Shown in pieces: positions 1-16,470 of a stretch of DNA of 51,237 nt. The first letter of the stretch is position 1. Every line of letters begins with the position of its first letter. The notes below the pieces were generated by a model. The model ran no database searches. It had not been told where the DNA came from and saw only the letters and a program-made list of their open reading frames with translations. The stretch lies in the NCBI RefSeq assembly GCF_024124375.1, contig NZ_JAMXRZ010000013.1:1-51237 (forward strand), in the 5' to 3' direction. The stretch comes from Klenkia sp. PcliD-1-E. GTDB taxonomy: Bacteria > Actinomycetota > Actinomycetes > Mycobacteriales > Geodermatophilaceae. The position numbers and the translations under genes were made by a program.

Positions 1-1
1 C

Positions 2-835
2 GCCGCCCCGCCGCCGGCCGCCGGTGCCCCCGCCGGAGCGCCGGGCTCGGCGGTGGTCGACGTCGACGAGGCGACCTTCCAGACCGAGGTGATCGACCGC
101 TCGTTCCAGGTGCCGGTGGTGCTGGACCTGTGGGCCGAGTGGTGCGGCCCGTGCAAGCAGCTCTCGCCGGTGCTGGAGAAGCTGGCCGCCGAGGGCGGGG
201 GCAGCTGGGTGCTGGCCAAGGTCGACGTCGACGCCAACCCCAACCTGGCCCAGGGCCTGCGCGTGCAGGGCATCCCGGCGGTCAAGGCCGTGTGGCAGGG
301 CCAGCTGGTCGCCGAGTTCAGCGGTGCCATCCCCGAGGAGCAGGCCCGCCAGTTCGTCACCGAGCTGGTCGGGGCGACCACCGGGGGCGCGGTGCCCGGT
401 GCCGCCGAGGAGCCCACCGAGCCCGAGGACCCGCGTCTGGACGCCGCCGAGGCCGCGCTGGACGCCGGGGACCTGGCCGGCGCCGAGGCCGCCTACCGGC
501 AGATCCTCGACGCCGAGCCCGACCACCCGGTGGCCTCGGTCGCGGTCAAGCAGGTCGCGCTGTTCCGCCGCGCCGAGGAGGCCGGGCCGAACGCGCTGGA
601 CGCCGCCGACGCCGCCCCCGACGACGTCGCCGCGCAGACCCGGGCCGCGGACTTCTTGCTCGGCACCGGTGACGTCGACGGCGCCTTCGCCCGGTTGCTG
701 GACGTCGTCCGGCGCACCGCGGGCGAGGACCGGGACGCAGCGAGGCTGCACCTGGTCGAGCTGTTCGGCGTGGTGGGCAACGACGACCCGCGGGTCGGCG
801 CCGCCCGCCGTCAGCTGTCCGCCGCCCTCTTCTGA
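2..835 (+). CDS. Thioredoxin-fold protein with C-terminal TPR-like region (CnoX/YbbN type), 5' end cut off
   Basis: The frame is open from base 2, so the gene begins before the window; the GTG at 53 is probably internal. The first ~17 visible codons are an Ala/Pro-rich linker. Counting from that GTG, a thioredoxin domain covers about residues 1-105 with the redox motif WCGPC (Cys31, Cys34) and the cis-proline segment GIPAV. After an acidic Pro/Glu linker, residues ~125-260 are Ala/Asp-rich helices of TPR character. This architecture is that of CnoX/YbbN co-chaperones, which hold unfolded proteins and can form mixed disulfides; bacterial versions act in the cytoplasm and no signal peptide is visible, though the true N-terminus is missing. 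The gene is convergent with the metallopeptidase, only 10 bp away. Family call is firm; the chaperone role is inferred from the domain pair. Confidence 0.85.
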   Translation, partial: AAPPPAAGAPAGAPGSAVVDVDEATFQTEVIDRSFQVPVVLDLWAEWCGPCKQLSPVLEKLAAEGGGSWVLAKVDVDANPNLAQGLRVQGIPAVKAVWQGQLVAEFSGAIPEEQARQFVTELVGATTGGAVPGAAEEPTEPEDPRLDAAEAALDAGDLAGAEAAYRQILDAEPDHPVASVAVKQVALFRRAEEAGPNALDAADAAPDDVAAQTRAADFLLGTGDVDGAFARLLDVVRRTAGEDRDAARLHLVELFGVVGNDDPRVGAARRQLSAALF

Positions 836-845
836 GAGCGGCCGG

Positions 846-2249
846 TCAGGTGTCCAGCCCGCAGGAGGTCAGGCCGTACAGGAACCCCTGCCGGAAGACG
901 TCGACCAGCTGGAAGCCCGAGAGGCTGACGTCGGGGAACACCGTCGGGTCCTTGCCGTAGGTGAGCAGGAAGGTGACGGCCTCGTCGAAGTCGCCCGGGG
1001 AGAGCTGGATGGTCGGGACCTCGCCGTAGAGCGCGGCACCGGAGAAGGCGCCGGCCTGGCAGGCCGCGGACCGGATGGCGTCCTCGTCGTCGGTGGACAG
1101 CCCCAGCTGGCTGCGGGCGGCCAGCCCGTAGGGGATCGCGACGGCGGTCAGCACCGCGAAGTCGCCGATCTCGTCGTAGGCGGGCTCGGCCAGGTCGGAC
1201 TCGTCGTAGTAGACCGTGTCGTCGTCGGCGCAGTACCCGGCCTTGCTGTCCGGGGACAGGCAGTCGGGGGCGGCGCCGTCGAAGGACTCGATGGTCGGGT
1301 CGGCGAAGTCGGTGCCCAGGTCGTCGGGGAAGGAGTCGGTGTAGTACCCCGGCAGCGCGGTCTGGATGAGCCCGGCCACCTCGTCCGGCGGGGCGTTGCC
1401 GTCGTTCGCCAGGTCCTCGTCGTCGAGGAACTCCGTCTGGGTGAAGACCCGGTCGGACTCGTAGTTGTCCCGGCAGGCGGCGGCGCCGCCGTCGTAGCCG
1501 TCCTGGATGGCCGACACCCGGTCGAAGTAGGAGCCGTGCGCCTGGTTGTCGTCGGGGCTGGTGCCCGGCGGGTCGCGCACGATGGAGTAACCGGCCAGCA
1601 GGCCGTCCAGCTCGGGGGCCCGGATGGTCTCGTGCGCGGCGTTGCCGTCGGCCACCCAGCGGGTCCAGGCGCCGGCGAAGCAGTCGGCCTGGGTCTCGGT
1701 GTTGATCGAGGTGTCGTTGGCCGGGTAGCCGACCCGGCCCTGCACGGCGTGGCCGAACTCGTGGGCCATGATCAGCGCGGGCAGGAACCGGCCGTACTCG
1801 TCGGCGAGCTCCTGCAGGAACGCCCGGTCGTAGCTGATCGAGTCCTCGTTGGAGGTGCCGACGTCCGGCGGGCAGTAGAAGGCGTTCTGCTCCACCTCCT
1901 CGGGGGCCGCGCCGCAGCCGATCTCGCCGCCCGGGTAGGCGGACTCGTCCACGTCGCCGGGGTCGACGGAGAAGTAGCCGCCGGTCAGCTGCGGGAAGTC
2001 CTCGCCGTAGACGTCCGGGAACTGCTGGGCCCAGAAGTCGTTCAGGTCGGCCAGCGCGTTGCGCGCTGTGACGTCGGCGGGGGTCTCGGCCGCACCGGTG
2101 ATCGGGAACTGGTCGGGGGCGACGTCGGTGATCGGCGGCTCGGCGGAGCTCGCCTGCCCCTGCACGAGGGTGGCGCCGCACCCGGAGAGCACGAGGGCCA
2201 GGGACACGAGCCCGGCGGCCAGGGCCACCGGGCGGGACGTCGCGGTCAT
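846..2249 (-). CDS. Neutral zinc metallopeptidase lipoprotein
   Basis: 467 aa. ATG at 2249 is chosen because it follows a GGGAG ribosome binding site and opens directly into a lipoprotein signal peptide with lipobox LSGC (about residues 21-24); the frame runs further upstream but that part is unrelated to a signal peptide. The zinc motif HEFGH is at 163-167 and a downstream E-T-Q-A-D stretch (185-189) offers the third ligand, as in the putative neutral zinc metallopeptidase (YpfJ-like) family. Expected to be an exported, lipid-anchored protease; substrate unknown. The body is strongly acidic, with many Asp/Glu, typical of extracytoplasmic proteins of actinomycetes. It lies downstream of glgB on the same strand but a strong hairpin (2334-2369) separates them, so it is probably a separate transcription unit. 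Confidence 0.85.
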   Translation of the reverse strand: MTATSRPVALAAGLVSLALVLSGCGATLVQGQASSAEPPITDVAPDQFPITGAAETPADVTARNALADLNDFWAQQFPDVYGEDFPQLTGGYFSVDPGDVDESAYPGGEIGCGAAPEEVEQNAFYCPPDVGTSNEDSISYDRAFLQELADEYGRFLPALIMAHEFGHAVQGRVGYPANDTSINTETQADCFAGAWTRWVADGNAAHETIRAPELDGLLAGYSIVRDPPGTSPDDNQAHGSYFDRVSAIQDGYDGGAAACRDNYESDRVFTQTEFLDDEDLANDGNAPPDEVAGLIQTALPGYYTDSFPDDLGTDFADPTIESFDGAAPDCLSPDSKAGYCADDDTVYYDESDLAEPAYDEIGDFAVLTAVAIPYGLAARSQLGLSTDDEDAIRSAACQAGAFSGAALYGEVPTIQLSPGDFDEAVTFLLTYGKDPTVFPDVSLSGFQLVDVFRQGFLYGLTSCGLDT

Positions 2250-2333
2250 GGGCTCCCGTTCTGCATCGGTCCGGGACCCACCCGGACGGCGGGGACCATC
2301 ATGGCCGACCCGGCGCCCACCCGCGACGAGGCC

Positions 2334-2369
2334 GGGCCCCGGACCACCCGCGCGGGTCGTCCGGGGCCC
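2334..2369 (-). terminator. Hairpin terminator after glgB
   Basis: Arms 2334-2350 and 2353-2369 pair over 17 bp with one mismatch around a 2-base centre (GGGCCCCGGAC... with its complement). It lies 8 bases beyond the glgB stop and has no T-run, the usual form of hairpin ends in very GC-rich actinobacteria. It would end the glgE-treS-mak-glgB transcript before the peptidase gene. Confidence 0.6.
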
Positions 2370-2376
2370 GTCCTGG

Positions 2377-5040
<2,664 letters not shown>

Positions 5041-5068
5041 CGTGGCTCCGTCCGGGTGGGTGGATCGG

Positions 5069-8253
<3,185 letters not shown>

Positions 8254-8291
8254 GGGGGAGCTCGGTCCTCGGTTCTCGGGGTCGGGTGGGC

Positions 8292-10295
8292 TCAGCCCAG
8301 CGGGGCGTGGCGGGTGACGGTGAAGACGTGCGCGGGCTCTCGGTAGGGGTCCAGCTCCACGTAGTTGAACTGGCCCCACTCGTACTGCGCGCCGGTGATC
8401 TGGTCGGTGACGGTGAACCGGTCGGACCACTCCATGCCCAGCGCGCCCATGTCCAGCGCCGTCGTCCCGATCTGGGTGTGCTGGCTGGACAGCGAGACCA
8501 CCACCAGGACGGCGTCGTCGGAGGCGGGGTCGGTCTTGGAGAAGCAGACCAGGTTCTCGTTGTCGATCCCGTGGAAGTGCAGCGTGCGCAGCTGCTGCAG
8601 CGCCGGGTGCTGCCGCCGGACCTGGTTCAGCCGGGTCAGGTAGGGCGCCAGCGACCGGCCCTGGGCCAGCGCGCCGTCGTAGTCGCGCGGGCGCAGCTGG
8701 AACTTCTCGGTGTCCAGGTACTCCTCGCTGCCGGGCTTGAGCGCGACGTGCTCGTAGAGCTCGTAGCCGGAGTACACGCCCCACGTCGGGCTCATCATCG
8801 ACGCCAGCACCGCGCGGATCTTGAACATCGGCGGGCCGCCGAACTGCAGCGACGCGTGCAGGATGTCCGGGGTGTTGACGAAGAAGTTCGGCCGCATGTA
8901 GTGCGCGGTCCCGGCCAGCTCGCGGCCGTACTGCTCGATCTCCCACTTCTGCGTGCGCCAGGTGAAGTAGGTGTAGCTCTGGGTGAACCCGACCCGGGCC
9001 AGCTGGTGCATCATCGCGGGCTTGGTGAAGGCCTCGGCGAGGAACAGCACGTCGGGGTGGCTCTTCTTGACGTCCCAGATCAGCCAGTGCCAGAAGTTGA
9101 TGGCCTTGGTGTGCGGGTTGTCGACCCGGAACACCTTCACCCCGGCGTCGATCCACACCTGCAGCACGCGGCGGGCCTCGGCGTAGATGCCGGCCGGGTC
9201 GTTGTCGAAGTTGATCGGGTAGATGTCCTGGTACTTCTTCGGCGGGTTCTCCGCGTAGGCGATGGTGCCGTCGGGCTTGGTGGTGAAGAACTCCGGGTGC
9301 GCGGTCACCCACGGGTGGTCGGGCGCGGCCTGCAGCGCGAAGTCCAGCGCCACCTCCATGCCCAGCTCGCGGGTGCGGGCCACGAAGGCCTCGAAGTCGG
9401 CCATCGTGCCGAGCTCGGGGTGGACGGCGTCGTGGCCGCCGTCGGCGCTGCCGATCGCCCACGGCGAGCCGACGTCGCCCTCCACGGTGGTCAGGGTGTT
9501 GTTCTTGCCCTTCCGGTTGACCGTGCCGATCGGGTGGATCGGGGGCAGGTAGACGACGTCGAACTCCATCGCCGCGATCGCCGGCAGCCGCTGCGCCGCG
9601 TCGGCGAAGGTGCCGTGCGTGGGCCCGCCGTCGACGACCGGGCCCTCCGAGCGGGGGAAGAACTCGTACCAGGACCCGTACAGGGCGCGCTCCCGGTCGA
9701 CCCACACCTCGTAGCGGGGGGAGCGGGTGACCAGCCGGCGCACCGGGTGGGCGTGCAGCAGGTCGGTCATCGCCGGTGCCAGGGCCGGGGCGAGGCGCGC
9801 CGAGAGCTCCAGGGACTCGTCGCGCAGCGCCGTGGCGGCCGCGGCGACGGCGGTGCGGTGCTCCTTGGGGACGGCCTTCCCGACCTCGTCGAGCAGCCGG
9901 GCGCCCTCCTCCAGGTCGTTGGCGAGGTCGGCGGCCCCCTGCCCCGCGTCCACCTTGACCTCGACGGCGTGGTGCCAGGTGCCCACGGGGTCGTCCCAGG
10001 CCTCGACCTGGTAGGTCCACAGGCCCTCGCGGTCGGGGACGACGGTCGTCGTCCAGCGGTCGGGCTGGTCGGAGTAGCGGTGCATCCGGCGCAGCGGCGG
10101 CCGGGTGGCCCGCTTGCCGGGCGTGGCCGGCGGGCTCCAGACGACGTTGGCCGCGACGGCGTCGTGGCCCTCGCGGAAGACGGTGGCGGTGATGGGGACG
10201 TGCTCGCCGACGACGGCGCGGGCGGAGAAGGTCCCGCAGGCGACGACGGGGTCGATGTCGGTGATGCCCAGACGGAGATCAGCGCGGCCGGTCAC
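8292..10295 (-). CDS. glgE: Alpha-1,4-glucan:maltose-1-phosphate maltosyltransferase
   Basis: 667 aa, normal for GlgE. Extends alpha-1,4-glucan by two glucose units from maltose-1-phosphate, releasing phosphate. An N-terminal beta-sandwich domain (about 1-100, starting [17 protein letters not shown]) and a helical insert precede the GH13 barrel. Signature segments: YLPPIHPIG, nucleophile Asp in [14 protein letters not shown], acid/base Glu in [13 protein letters not shown] at 10295 is chosen because a TAGCGT -10 hexamer ends 7 bases before it, i.e. a leaderless start; GTG at 10304 is the other option. First gene of the operon and divergent from glgP. Because GlgE builds and GlgP breaks down the same polymer, the 96-bp gap between them is a natural control point. 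Confidence 0.96.
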   Translation of the reverse strand: MTGRADLRLGITDIDPVVACGTFSARAVVGEHVPITATVFREGHDAVAANVVWSPPATPGKRATRPPLRRMHRYSDQPDRWTTTVVPDREGLWTYQVEAWDDPVGTWHHAVEVKVDAGQGAADLANDLEEGARLLDEVGKAVPKEHRTAVAAAATALRDESLELSARLAPALAPAMTDLLHAHPVRRLVTRSPRYEVWVDRERALYGSWYEFFPRSEGPVVDGGPTHGTFADAAQRLPAIAAMEFDVVYLPPIHPIGTVNRKGKNNTLTTVEGDVGSPWAIGSADGGHDAVHPELGTMADFEAFVARTRELGMEVALDFALQAAPDHPWVTAHPEFFTTKPDGTIAYAENPPKKYQDIYPINFDNDPAGIYAEARRVLQVWIDAGVKVFRVDNPHTKAINFWHWLIWDVKKSHPDVLFLAEAFTKPAMMHQLARVGFTQSYTYFTWRTQKWEIEQYGRELAGTAHYMRPNFFVNTPDILHASLQFGGPPMFKIRAVLASMMSPTWGVYSGYELYEHVALKPGSEEYLDTEKFQLRPRDYDGALAQGRSLAPYLTRLNQVRRQHPALQQLRTLHFHGIDNENLVCFSKTDPASDDAVLVVVSLSSQHTQIGTTALDMGALGMEWSDRFTVTDQITGAQYEWGQFNYVELDPYREPAHVFTVTRHAPLG

Positions 10296-10308
10296 CCCCG
10301 TCACGCTA
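10293..10308 (-). promoter_or_regulatory. Leaderless promoter of glgE operon
   Basis: -10 hexamer TAGCGT at 10308-10303, then 7 bases, then GTG (10295-10293). No convincing -35. Transcription would begin at or next to the start codon. Confidence 0.6.
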
Positions 10309-10379
10309 TCGGCGCCGGGGACGGCGGGCACCTCGGCCGGGGCCGTCCCGGCCGGCCCGGGGATGTCGTCCCTGGTCGA

Positions 10380-10394
10380 TAGGCTCGTCGCGTG
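10380..10394 (+). promoter_or_regulatory. Leaderless promoter of glgP
   Basis: -10 hexamer TAGGCT at 10380-10385, 6 bases, then GTG at 10392. It is back to back with the glgE promoter, the two -10 boxes being about 70 bp apart, so a regulator bound between them could act on both directions. Confidence 0.6.
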
Positions 10395-12941
10395 CGAGCA
10401 CTCCGACGACTCACCGTCCGCGCAGCGCTCCCCGAGGCGCTGCTCCCGCTGGCCCCGTTGGTGATGAACCTGCGCTGGTCCTGGCACCCCGAGACCCGCG
10501 ACCTGTTCGAGGCCGTCGACCCCGACCTGTGGGTCAGCTGCGGCAACGACCCGGTCCGGGTGCTGGGGGAGGTGTCGGCCGAGCGGCTGGCCGCGCTGGC
10601 CAAGGACCGCAAGTTCCTGCGCCGGCTCTCCGACGTCACCGACGACCTGCAGGACTACCTCGACGCCCCGCACTGGTACCAGTCCCTCGGCGCCGAGGCG
10701 CCGGCGTCGATCGCCTACTTCTCCGCCGAGTTCGGCATCACCGAGGTGCTGCCGCAGTACTCCGGAGGCCTGGGCATCCTGGCCGGTGACCACCTCAAGG
10801 CCGCCTCCGACCTGGGCGTCCCGCTGATCGGCATCGGCCTGCTCTACCGGGCCGGCTACTTCTCGCAGGGGCTGTCCGCCGACGGCTGGCAGCTGGAGCA
10901 CTACCCGGCGCTGGACCCGCACGGGCTGCCGGTGAAGCTGCTGCGCGACGACGACGGCAACGCCGTGGTCATCACCGTGCCGCTGCCCGAGGGCCGCACG
11001 CTGCACGCCCACGTCTGGCGGGCCCAGGTCGGCCGGGTCTCCCTGCTGCTGCTCGACAGCGACATCGAGGAGAACGCGCCCGCCGAGCGGGGGGTCACCG
11101 ACCGGCTCTACGGCGGCGGCGAGGACCACCGGCTGCGGCAGGAGATGCTGCTGGGCATCGGCGGCGTCCGGGCGGTGCGCGCCTACTGCTCGCTGACCGG
11201 CACCCCGCAGCCTGAGGTCTTCCACGCCAACGAGGGCCACGCCGGCTTCCAGGGCATCGAGCGGATCCGCGAGCTCACCGAGTCCCACGGGCTGTCCTTC
11301 CCCGAGGCGCTTCAGGCGGTGCGCGGCGGCACCGTGTTCACCACGCACACGCCCGTCCCGGCCGGCATCGACCGGTTCCCCAGGGCGCTCATCGAGCGGT
11401 ACTTCGCCGGCTTCGGCGTCGCGGTGCACGACCTGCTGCCGCTGGGCGCCGAGGAGGACCCGACCAAGTTCAACATGGCCCACATGGGCCTGCGGCTGGG
11501 GCAGCGCGCCAACGGCGTCAGCCAGCTGCACGGCCACGTCAGCCGCGACATGTTCGGTGGGCTGTGGTCGGGCTTCGACGAGGCCGACGTGCCGATCTCC
11601 TCCATCACCAACGGCGTGCACGCCGCCACCTGGACCGCCCGGGAGCTGGTCGAACTGGGCACCCAGACCTCCAGCCAGGGCGACCCGGCCGACGTCGAGG
11701 GCCCGGTGTGGTTCGACGGCGTGGACCGCATCGACGCCGGCGAGCTGTGGAGCACCCGCCGGCTGCTGCGCGGCCGGCTCGTCGAGGAGGTGCGTCGCCG
11801 GGTGCGGGACAGCGCGCTGGCCCGCGGGGCGTCCGAGGCCGAGGTCGGCTGGACCGACTCGGTGTTCGACCCCGACGTGCTGACCATCGGTTTCGCCCGA
11901 CGGGTGCCCTCCTACAAGCGGCTCACCCTGATGCTGCGCGACCCCGCCCGGCTCAAGGCCCTGCTGACCGACCCCGACCGGCCGGTGCAGCTGGTCATCG
12001 CCGGCAAGAGCCACCCGGCCGACGACGGCGGCAAGCAGCTGATCCAGCAGATGGTGAAGTTCGCCGACGACCCCGAGGTCCGGCACCGCATCGCCTTCCT
12101 GCCCGGCTACGACATCGGCATGGCCCGCTACCTCTACTGGGGGTGCGACGTCTGGCTGAACAACCCGCTGCGGCCGCTGGAGGCCTGCGGGACGTCGGGC
12201 ATGAAGTCCGCGCTCAACGGCGGGCTGAACCTGTCCATCAAGGACGGCTGGTGGGACGAGTGGTTCGACGGCCAGAACGGTTGGGCCATCCCCACCGCCG
12301 ACGGGGTCGAGGACGCCGAGCGGCGCGACGACGTGGAGGCCGGGGCCATCTACGACCTGCTGGACAAGCAGGTGCTGCCCCGCTTCTACGAGACCGACCG
12401 GGACGGCGTGCCCACCCGGTGGGTCGAGATGGTCAAGCACACGCTCAAGGACCTCGGTCCCAAGGTGCTGGCCAGCCGGATGGTCGCCGACTACGTGCAC
12501 CAGCTCTACGTGCCGGCCGCGGGCTCGGCGCGCTCGCTGGCCGGGGGCGGCTACCAGGTGGCGCGCGAGCAGGCCGCGTGGCGCGCGCACCTGCTCAGCA
12601 ACTGGGGCGGGGTGCGGGTGGCGCACGTGGAGGCCACCGGGGTGGGTGACACCCCCGAGATCGGGTCGACCATCGACCTGCGCGCCGAGGTGGAGCTGCC
12701 CGGGCTGGTCACCGGCGACGTCCAGGTGCAGGCCGCCTACGGCCGGGTCGACGACACCGACGGCCTGCACGAGGTGACCGCGGTGGAGATGGCGCACGAG
12801 GGCACCGAGGGGTCGCGGCACTGGTTCACCGCCACGATCCCGCTGGAGCGCACCGGCGCCTTCGGCTACACGGTGCGGGTGCTGCCCTCCTCGCCGGCGC
12901 TGGCGACCCCGGCCGAGCTCGGCGTCGTCACCAACGCCTGA
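10392..12941 (+). CDS. glgP: Alpha-glucan (glycogen/maltodextrin) phosphorylase
   Basis: 849 aa. Phosphorolysis of alpha-1,4-glucan to glucose-1-phosphate with pyridoxal phosphate as cofactor. The N-terminal region (about 1-110, LPLAPLVMNLRWSWHPETRDLF) is the DUF3417-type domain of the alpha-glucan phosphorylase subfamily found in actinobacteria, not the E. coli MalP layout. The PLP-lysine neighbourhood is seen as ACGTSGMKSALNGGLN, followed by WWDEWFDGQNGWAIP; the substrate-side motif HANEGHAGF is also present. The GTG start at 10392 sits 6 bases after a TAGGCT -10 box. The C-terminal ~130 aa form a beta-rich extra domain. Divergent from the glgE operon; followed by an 82-bp palindrome. Confidence 0.94.
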   Translation: MRALRRLTVRAALPEALLPLAPLVMNLRWSWHPETRDLFEAVDPDLWVSCGNDPVRVLGEVSAERLAALAKDRKFLRRLSDVTDDLQDYLDAPHWYQSLGAEAPASIAYFSAEFGITEVLPQYSGGLGILAGDHLKAASDLGVPLIGIGLLYRAGYFSQGLSADGWQLEHYPALDPHGLPVKLLRDDDGNAVVITVPLPEGRTLHAHVWRAQVGRVSLLLLDSDIEENAPAERGVTDRLYGGGEDHRLRQEMLLGIGGVRAVRAYCSLTGTPQPEVFHANEGHAGFQGIERIRELTESHGLSFPEALQAVRGGTVFTTHTPVPAGIDRFPRALIERYFAGFGVAVHDLLPLGAEEDPTKFNMAHMGLRLGQRANGVSQLHGHVSRDMFGGLWSGFDEADVPISSITNGVHAATWTARELVELGTQTSSQGDPADVEGPVWFDGVDRIDAGELWSTRRLLRGRLVEEVRRRVRDSALARGASEAEVGWTDSVFDPDVLTIGFARRVPSYKRLTLMLRDPARLKALLTDPDRPVQLVIAGKSHPADDGGKQLIQQMVKFADDPEVRHRIAFLPGYDIGMARYLYWGCDVWLNNPLRPLEACGTSGMKSALNGGLNLSIKDGWWDEWFDGQNGWAIPTADGVEDAERRDDVEAGAIYDLLDKQVLPRFYETDRDGVPTRWVEMVKHTLKDLGPKVLASRMVADYVHQLYVPAAGSARSLAGGGYQVAREQAAWRAHLLSNWGGVRVAHVEATGVGDTPEIGSTIDLRAEVELPGLVTGDVQVQAAYGRVDDTDGLHEVTAVEMAHEGTEGSRHWFTATIPLERTGAFGYTVRVLPSSPALATPAELGVVTNA

Positions 12942-12942
12942 G

Positions 12943-13024
12943 GTGGTCACCCGGGGGCCGGATCGTCCACCGGTCGCCGCGGCCCCGGCCGCGGCACCGG
13001 ACGATCCGCCCCCGGGGTGACCAC
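12943..13024. terminator. 82-bp near-perfect palindrome between glgP and the FHA gene
   Basis: The outer arms 12943-12968 and 12999-13024 (left end GTGGTCACCC, right end GGGTGACCAC) pair over about 25 bp with two single-base bulges. Inside lies a second stem, 12976-12984 with 12987-12995 (GCCGCGGCC / GGCCGCGGC). It starts 2 bases after the glgP stop. It may be a terminator for glgP, but it is far longer than a terminator needs to be and could extrude as a cruciform. No T-run follows. Confidence 0.6.
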
Positions 13025-13125
13025 TCGGTGAGGTCGGTGTGACTCCTGGTGACCGAGGGAGCATGTCGATGGTCACGCTCCGGCGTGGCTGGCTCGCTCG
13101 GCGGCGATCACGCACGCGCGATCAC

Positions 13126-13141
13126 TAGTCTGGCCCGCATG
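13126..13141 (+). promoter_or_regulatory. Leaderless promoter of FHA gene
   Basis: TAGTCT at 13126-13131, 7 bases, then ATG at 13139. This fixes the start of the FHA gene downstream of two other in-frame possibilities. Confidence 0.6.
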
Positions 13142-14125
13142 CCCGACCGCTGTGAGGTCCTCCCCGGAGACACCGTCGTCGCCCGCCGTGCCGGCGGCCT
13201 GCTGTGGGTCGACGCCCCCGGCTCGCCCGCCCTCGTCGCGGCGCTGCACGCCTGCCTGGGCCTGGCCGGCCCCGGCGTCGACCGGGTGCTCACCGCGGTC
13301 GCCGACCAGGTCGGGTCGCTCGCCCCGGGCGGGGCCTCCTTCGCCCTCGTGCTCACCGACGCGGCCGACGGCTCGGGCTCGGGCGTCGCGCTGTGGTCGG
13401 GCAAGGGCCAGCCCGCGGTGGACGGCGTCCCGGTCTCGGGTCGGCCCACCGGCGGCGGGTGCAGCCTGGCCAGCGGCTTCGACCTGGGCTCCTCCCTCTA
13501 CGTCGGCCCGGGCTCCGCACCGTCCACGGTGCCGCCGGGAGTGGCCTACGACCTGGTCGAGGGCACCGTCCCCGGCGCCGGCGCCACCCTGCAGCTGGCC
13601 GCGGCCACCCCCGCCTCGGTCGCCGTCCCGGCCCCGTCCTCCTCCACCGGCGCCGAGCGGTTCTCGGCCGGCTCGGACTCCGGCTTCAGCTCCCCGGCCG
13701 CGGCCGCGGCCCCGGTCTCCGAGCCGCAGCCGGCCGCCCAGGCCGGCGCGGCCACGGCCTTCTGGCAGCCCGACCCGCCCGCGGCCCCCGTGCTGCGCTT
13801 CGACGACGGCATGGTCGTCGACGTCGACAGCGACCTGGTGCTCGGCCGCCGACCCGACGGGCACGAGCTGGTCACCTCCGGCACGGCCAAGCCGGTGCCG
13901 ATCGCCGACACGCAGAACGTGCTGTCCTCCGCGCACGCCGCCATCCAGCGCGCCGGCCGCGAGGTCTCCCTGGTCGACCTGGGCTCGCTCAACGGCACCC
14001 ACGTCGCCGGCCCCGAGGCCACCGAGTGGACCCAGCTGGAGCCGGGGGTGGCGCACGCGCTGTCCGACGGCGACCGGCTGCTGCTGGGCTGGACCGTGAT
14101 CACCTTCGAGCAGGCCGCGGAGTAG
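13139..14125 (+). CDS. FHA-domain protein
   Basis: 328 aa. The C-terminal ~100 residues form a forkhead-associated domain, which binds phosphothreonine: G-R-R near its start, then S-S-A-H (matching the S-x-x-H core) and LGSLNGTHV (the N-G core). The N-terminal ~150 residues are a globular part of unknown fold (starts MPDRCEVLPGD), joined by an Ala/Pro/Ser-rich linker (~155-215). FHA proteins in actinobacteria usually read Ser/Thr kinase signals; no kinase or phosphatase gene is adjacent. It is flanked by glgP and glgX, so a role in sensing for glycogen turnover is possible but only suggested by position. ATG 13139 chosen from the leaderless promoter. Confidence 0.8.
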   Translation: MPDRCEVLPGDTVVARRAGGLLWVDAPGSPALVAALHACLGLAGPGVDRVLTAVADQVGSLAPGGASFALVLTDAADGSGSGVALWSGKGQPAVDGVPVSGRPTGGGCSLASGFDLGSSLYVGPGSAPSTVPPGVAYDLVEGTVPGAGATLQLAAATPASVAVPAPSSSTGAERFSAGSDSGFSSPAAAAAPVSEPQPAAQAGAATAFWQPDPPAAPVLRFDDGMVVDVDSDLVLGRRPDGHELVTSGTAKPVPIADTQNVLSSAHAAIQRAGREVSLVDLGSLNGTHVAGPEATEWTQLEPGVAHALSDGDRLLLGWTVITFEQAAE

Positions 14126-14135
14126 TCCCTCCCCC

Positions 14136-14230
14136 CGGACGGTGATCAGGTGACCTGATCACCGTCCGTCCGACCACACGGACGTCGGTGTGGACGGCCG
14201 CACGTGGACCAGGTCACCTGATCACCGTCG
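14136..14230. repeat. Palindromic intergenic element, copy A
   Basis: Contains a perfect 33-bp palindrome (14136-14168; 16-bp arms around G14152), a middle stem CCACAC/GTGTGG (14174-14179, 14188-14193), and an outer inverted repeat GACGGTGATCAGGTGACC (14138-14155) against its exact complement at 14212-14229. A second copy lies at 36738-36831. It sits between the convergent FHA gene and glgX. A short G-rich run (ggggct repeated, 14230-14250) follows and reaches the end of glgX. Confidence 0.85.
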
Positions 14231-14257
14231 GGCTGGGGCTGGGGCTGGGGCACGGGC

Positions 14258-16402
<2,145 letters not shown>

Positions 16403-16470
16403 CCGGTCATCGTGCCCGACACCCGGGCCTGCGCGGTGGACCCGGCGGCCCGGGTTGGTTGGATGGTGCC

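Noticed and set aside
10296-13115. Upstream continuation of the glgE frame antisense to glgP (to 13115)
   Set aside because: The translated part is a His/Val/Gly-rich shadow of glgP; GlgE homology begins at the GTG 10295, where a -10 box also lies.
14138-14229. Reading the palindromic element as an insertion-sequence remnant
   Set aside because: The 18-bp terminal inverted repeats fit a MITE, but I see no target-site duplication next to either copy and no transposase, so I list it only as a repeat of unknown kind.
16459-16470. TTG 16459 as start of the ABC ATPase
   Set aside because: Rare start without binding site; GTG 16471 gives the family-like N-terminus. Not fully excluded.
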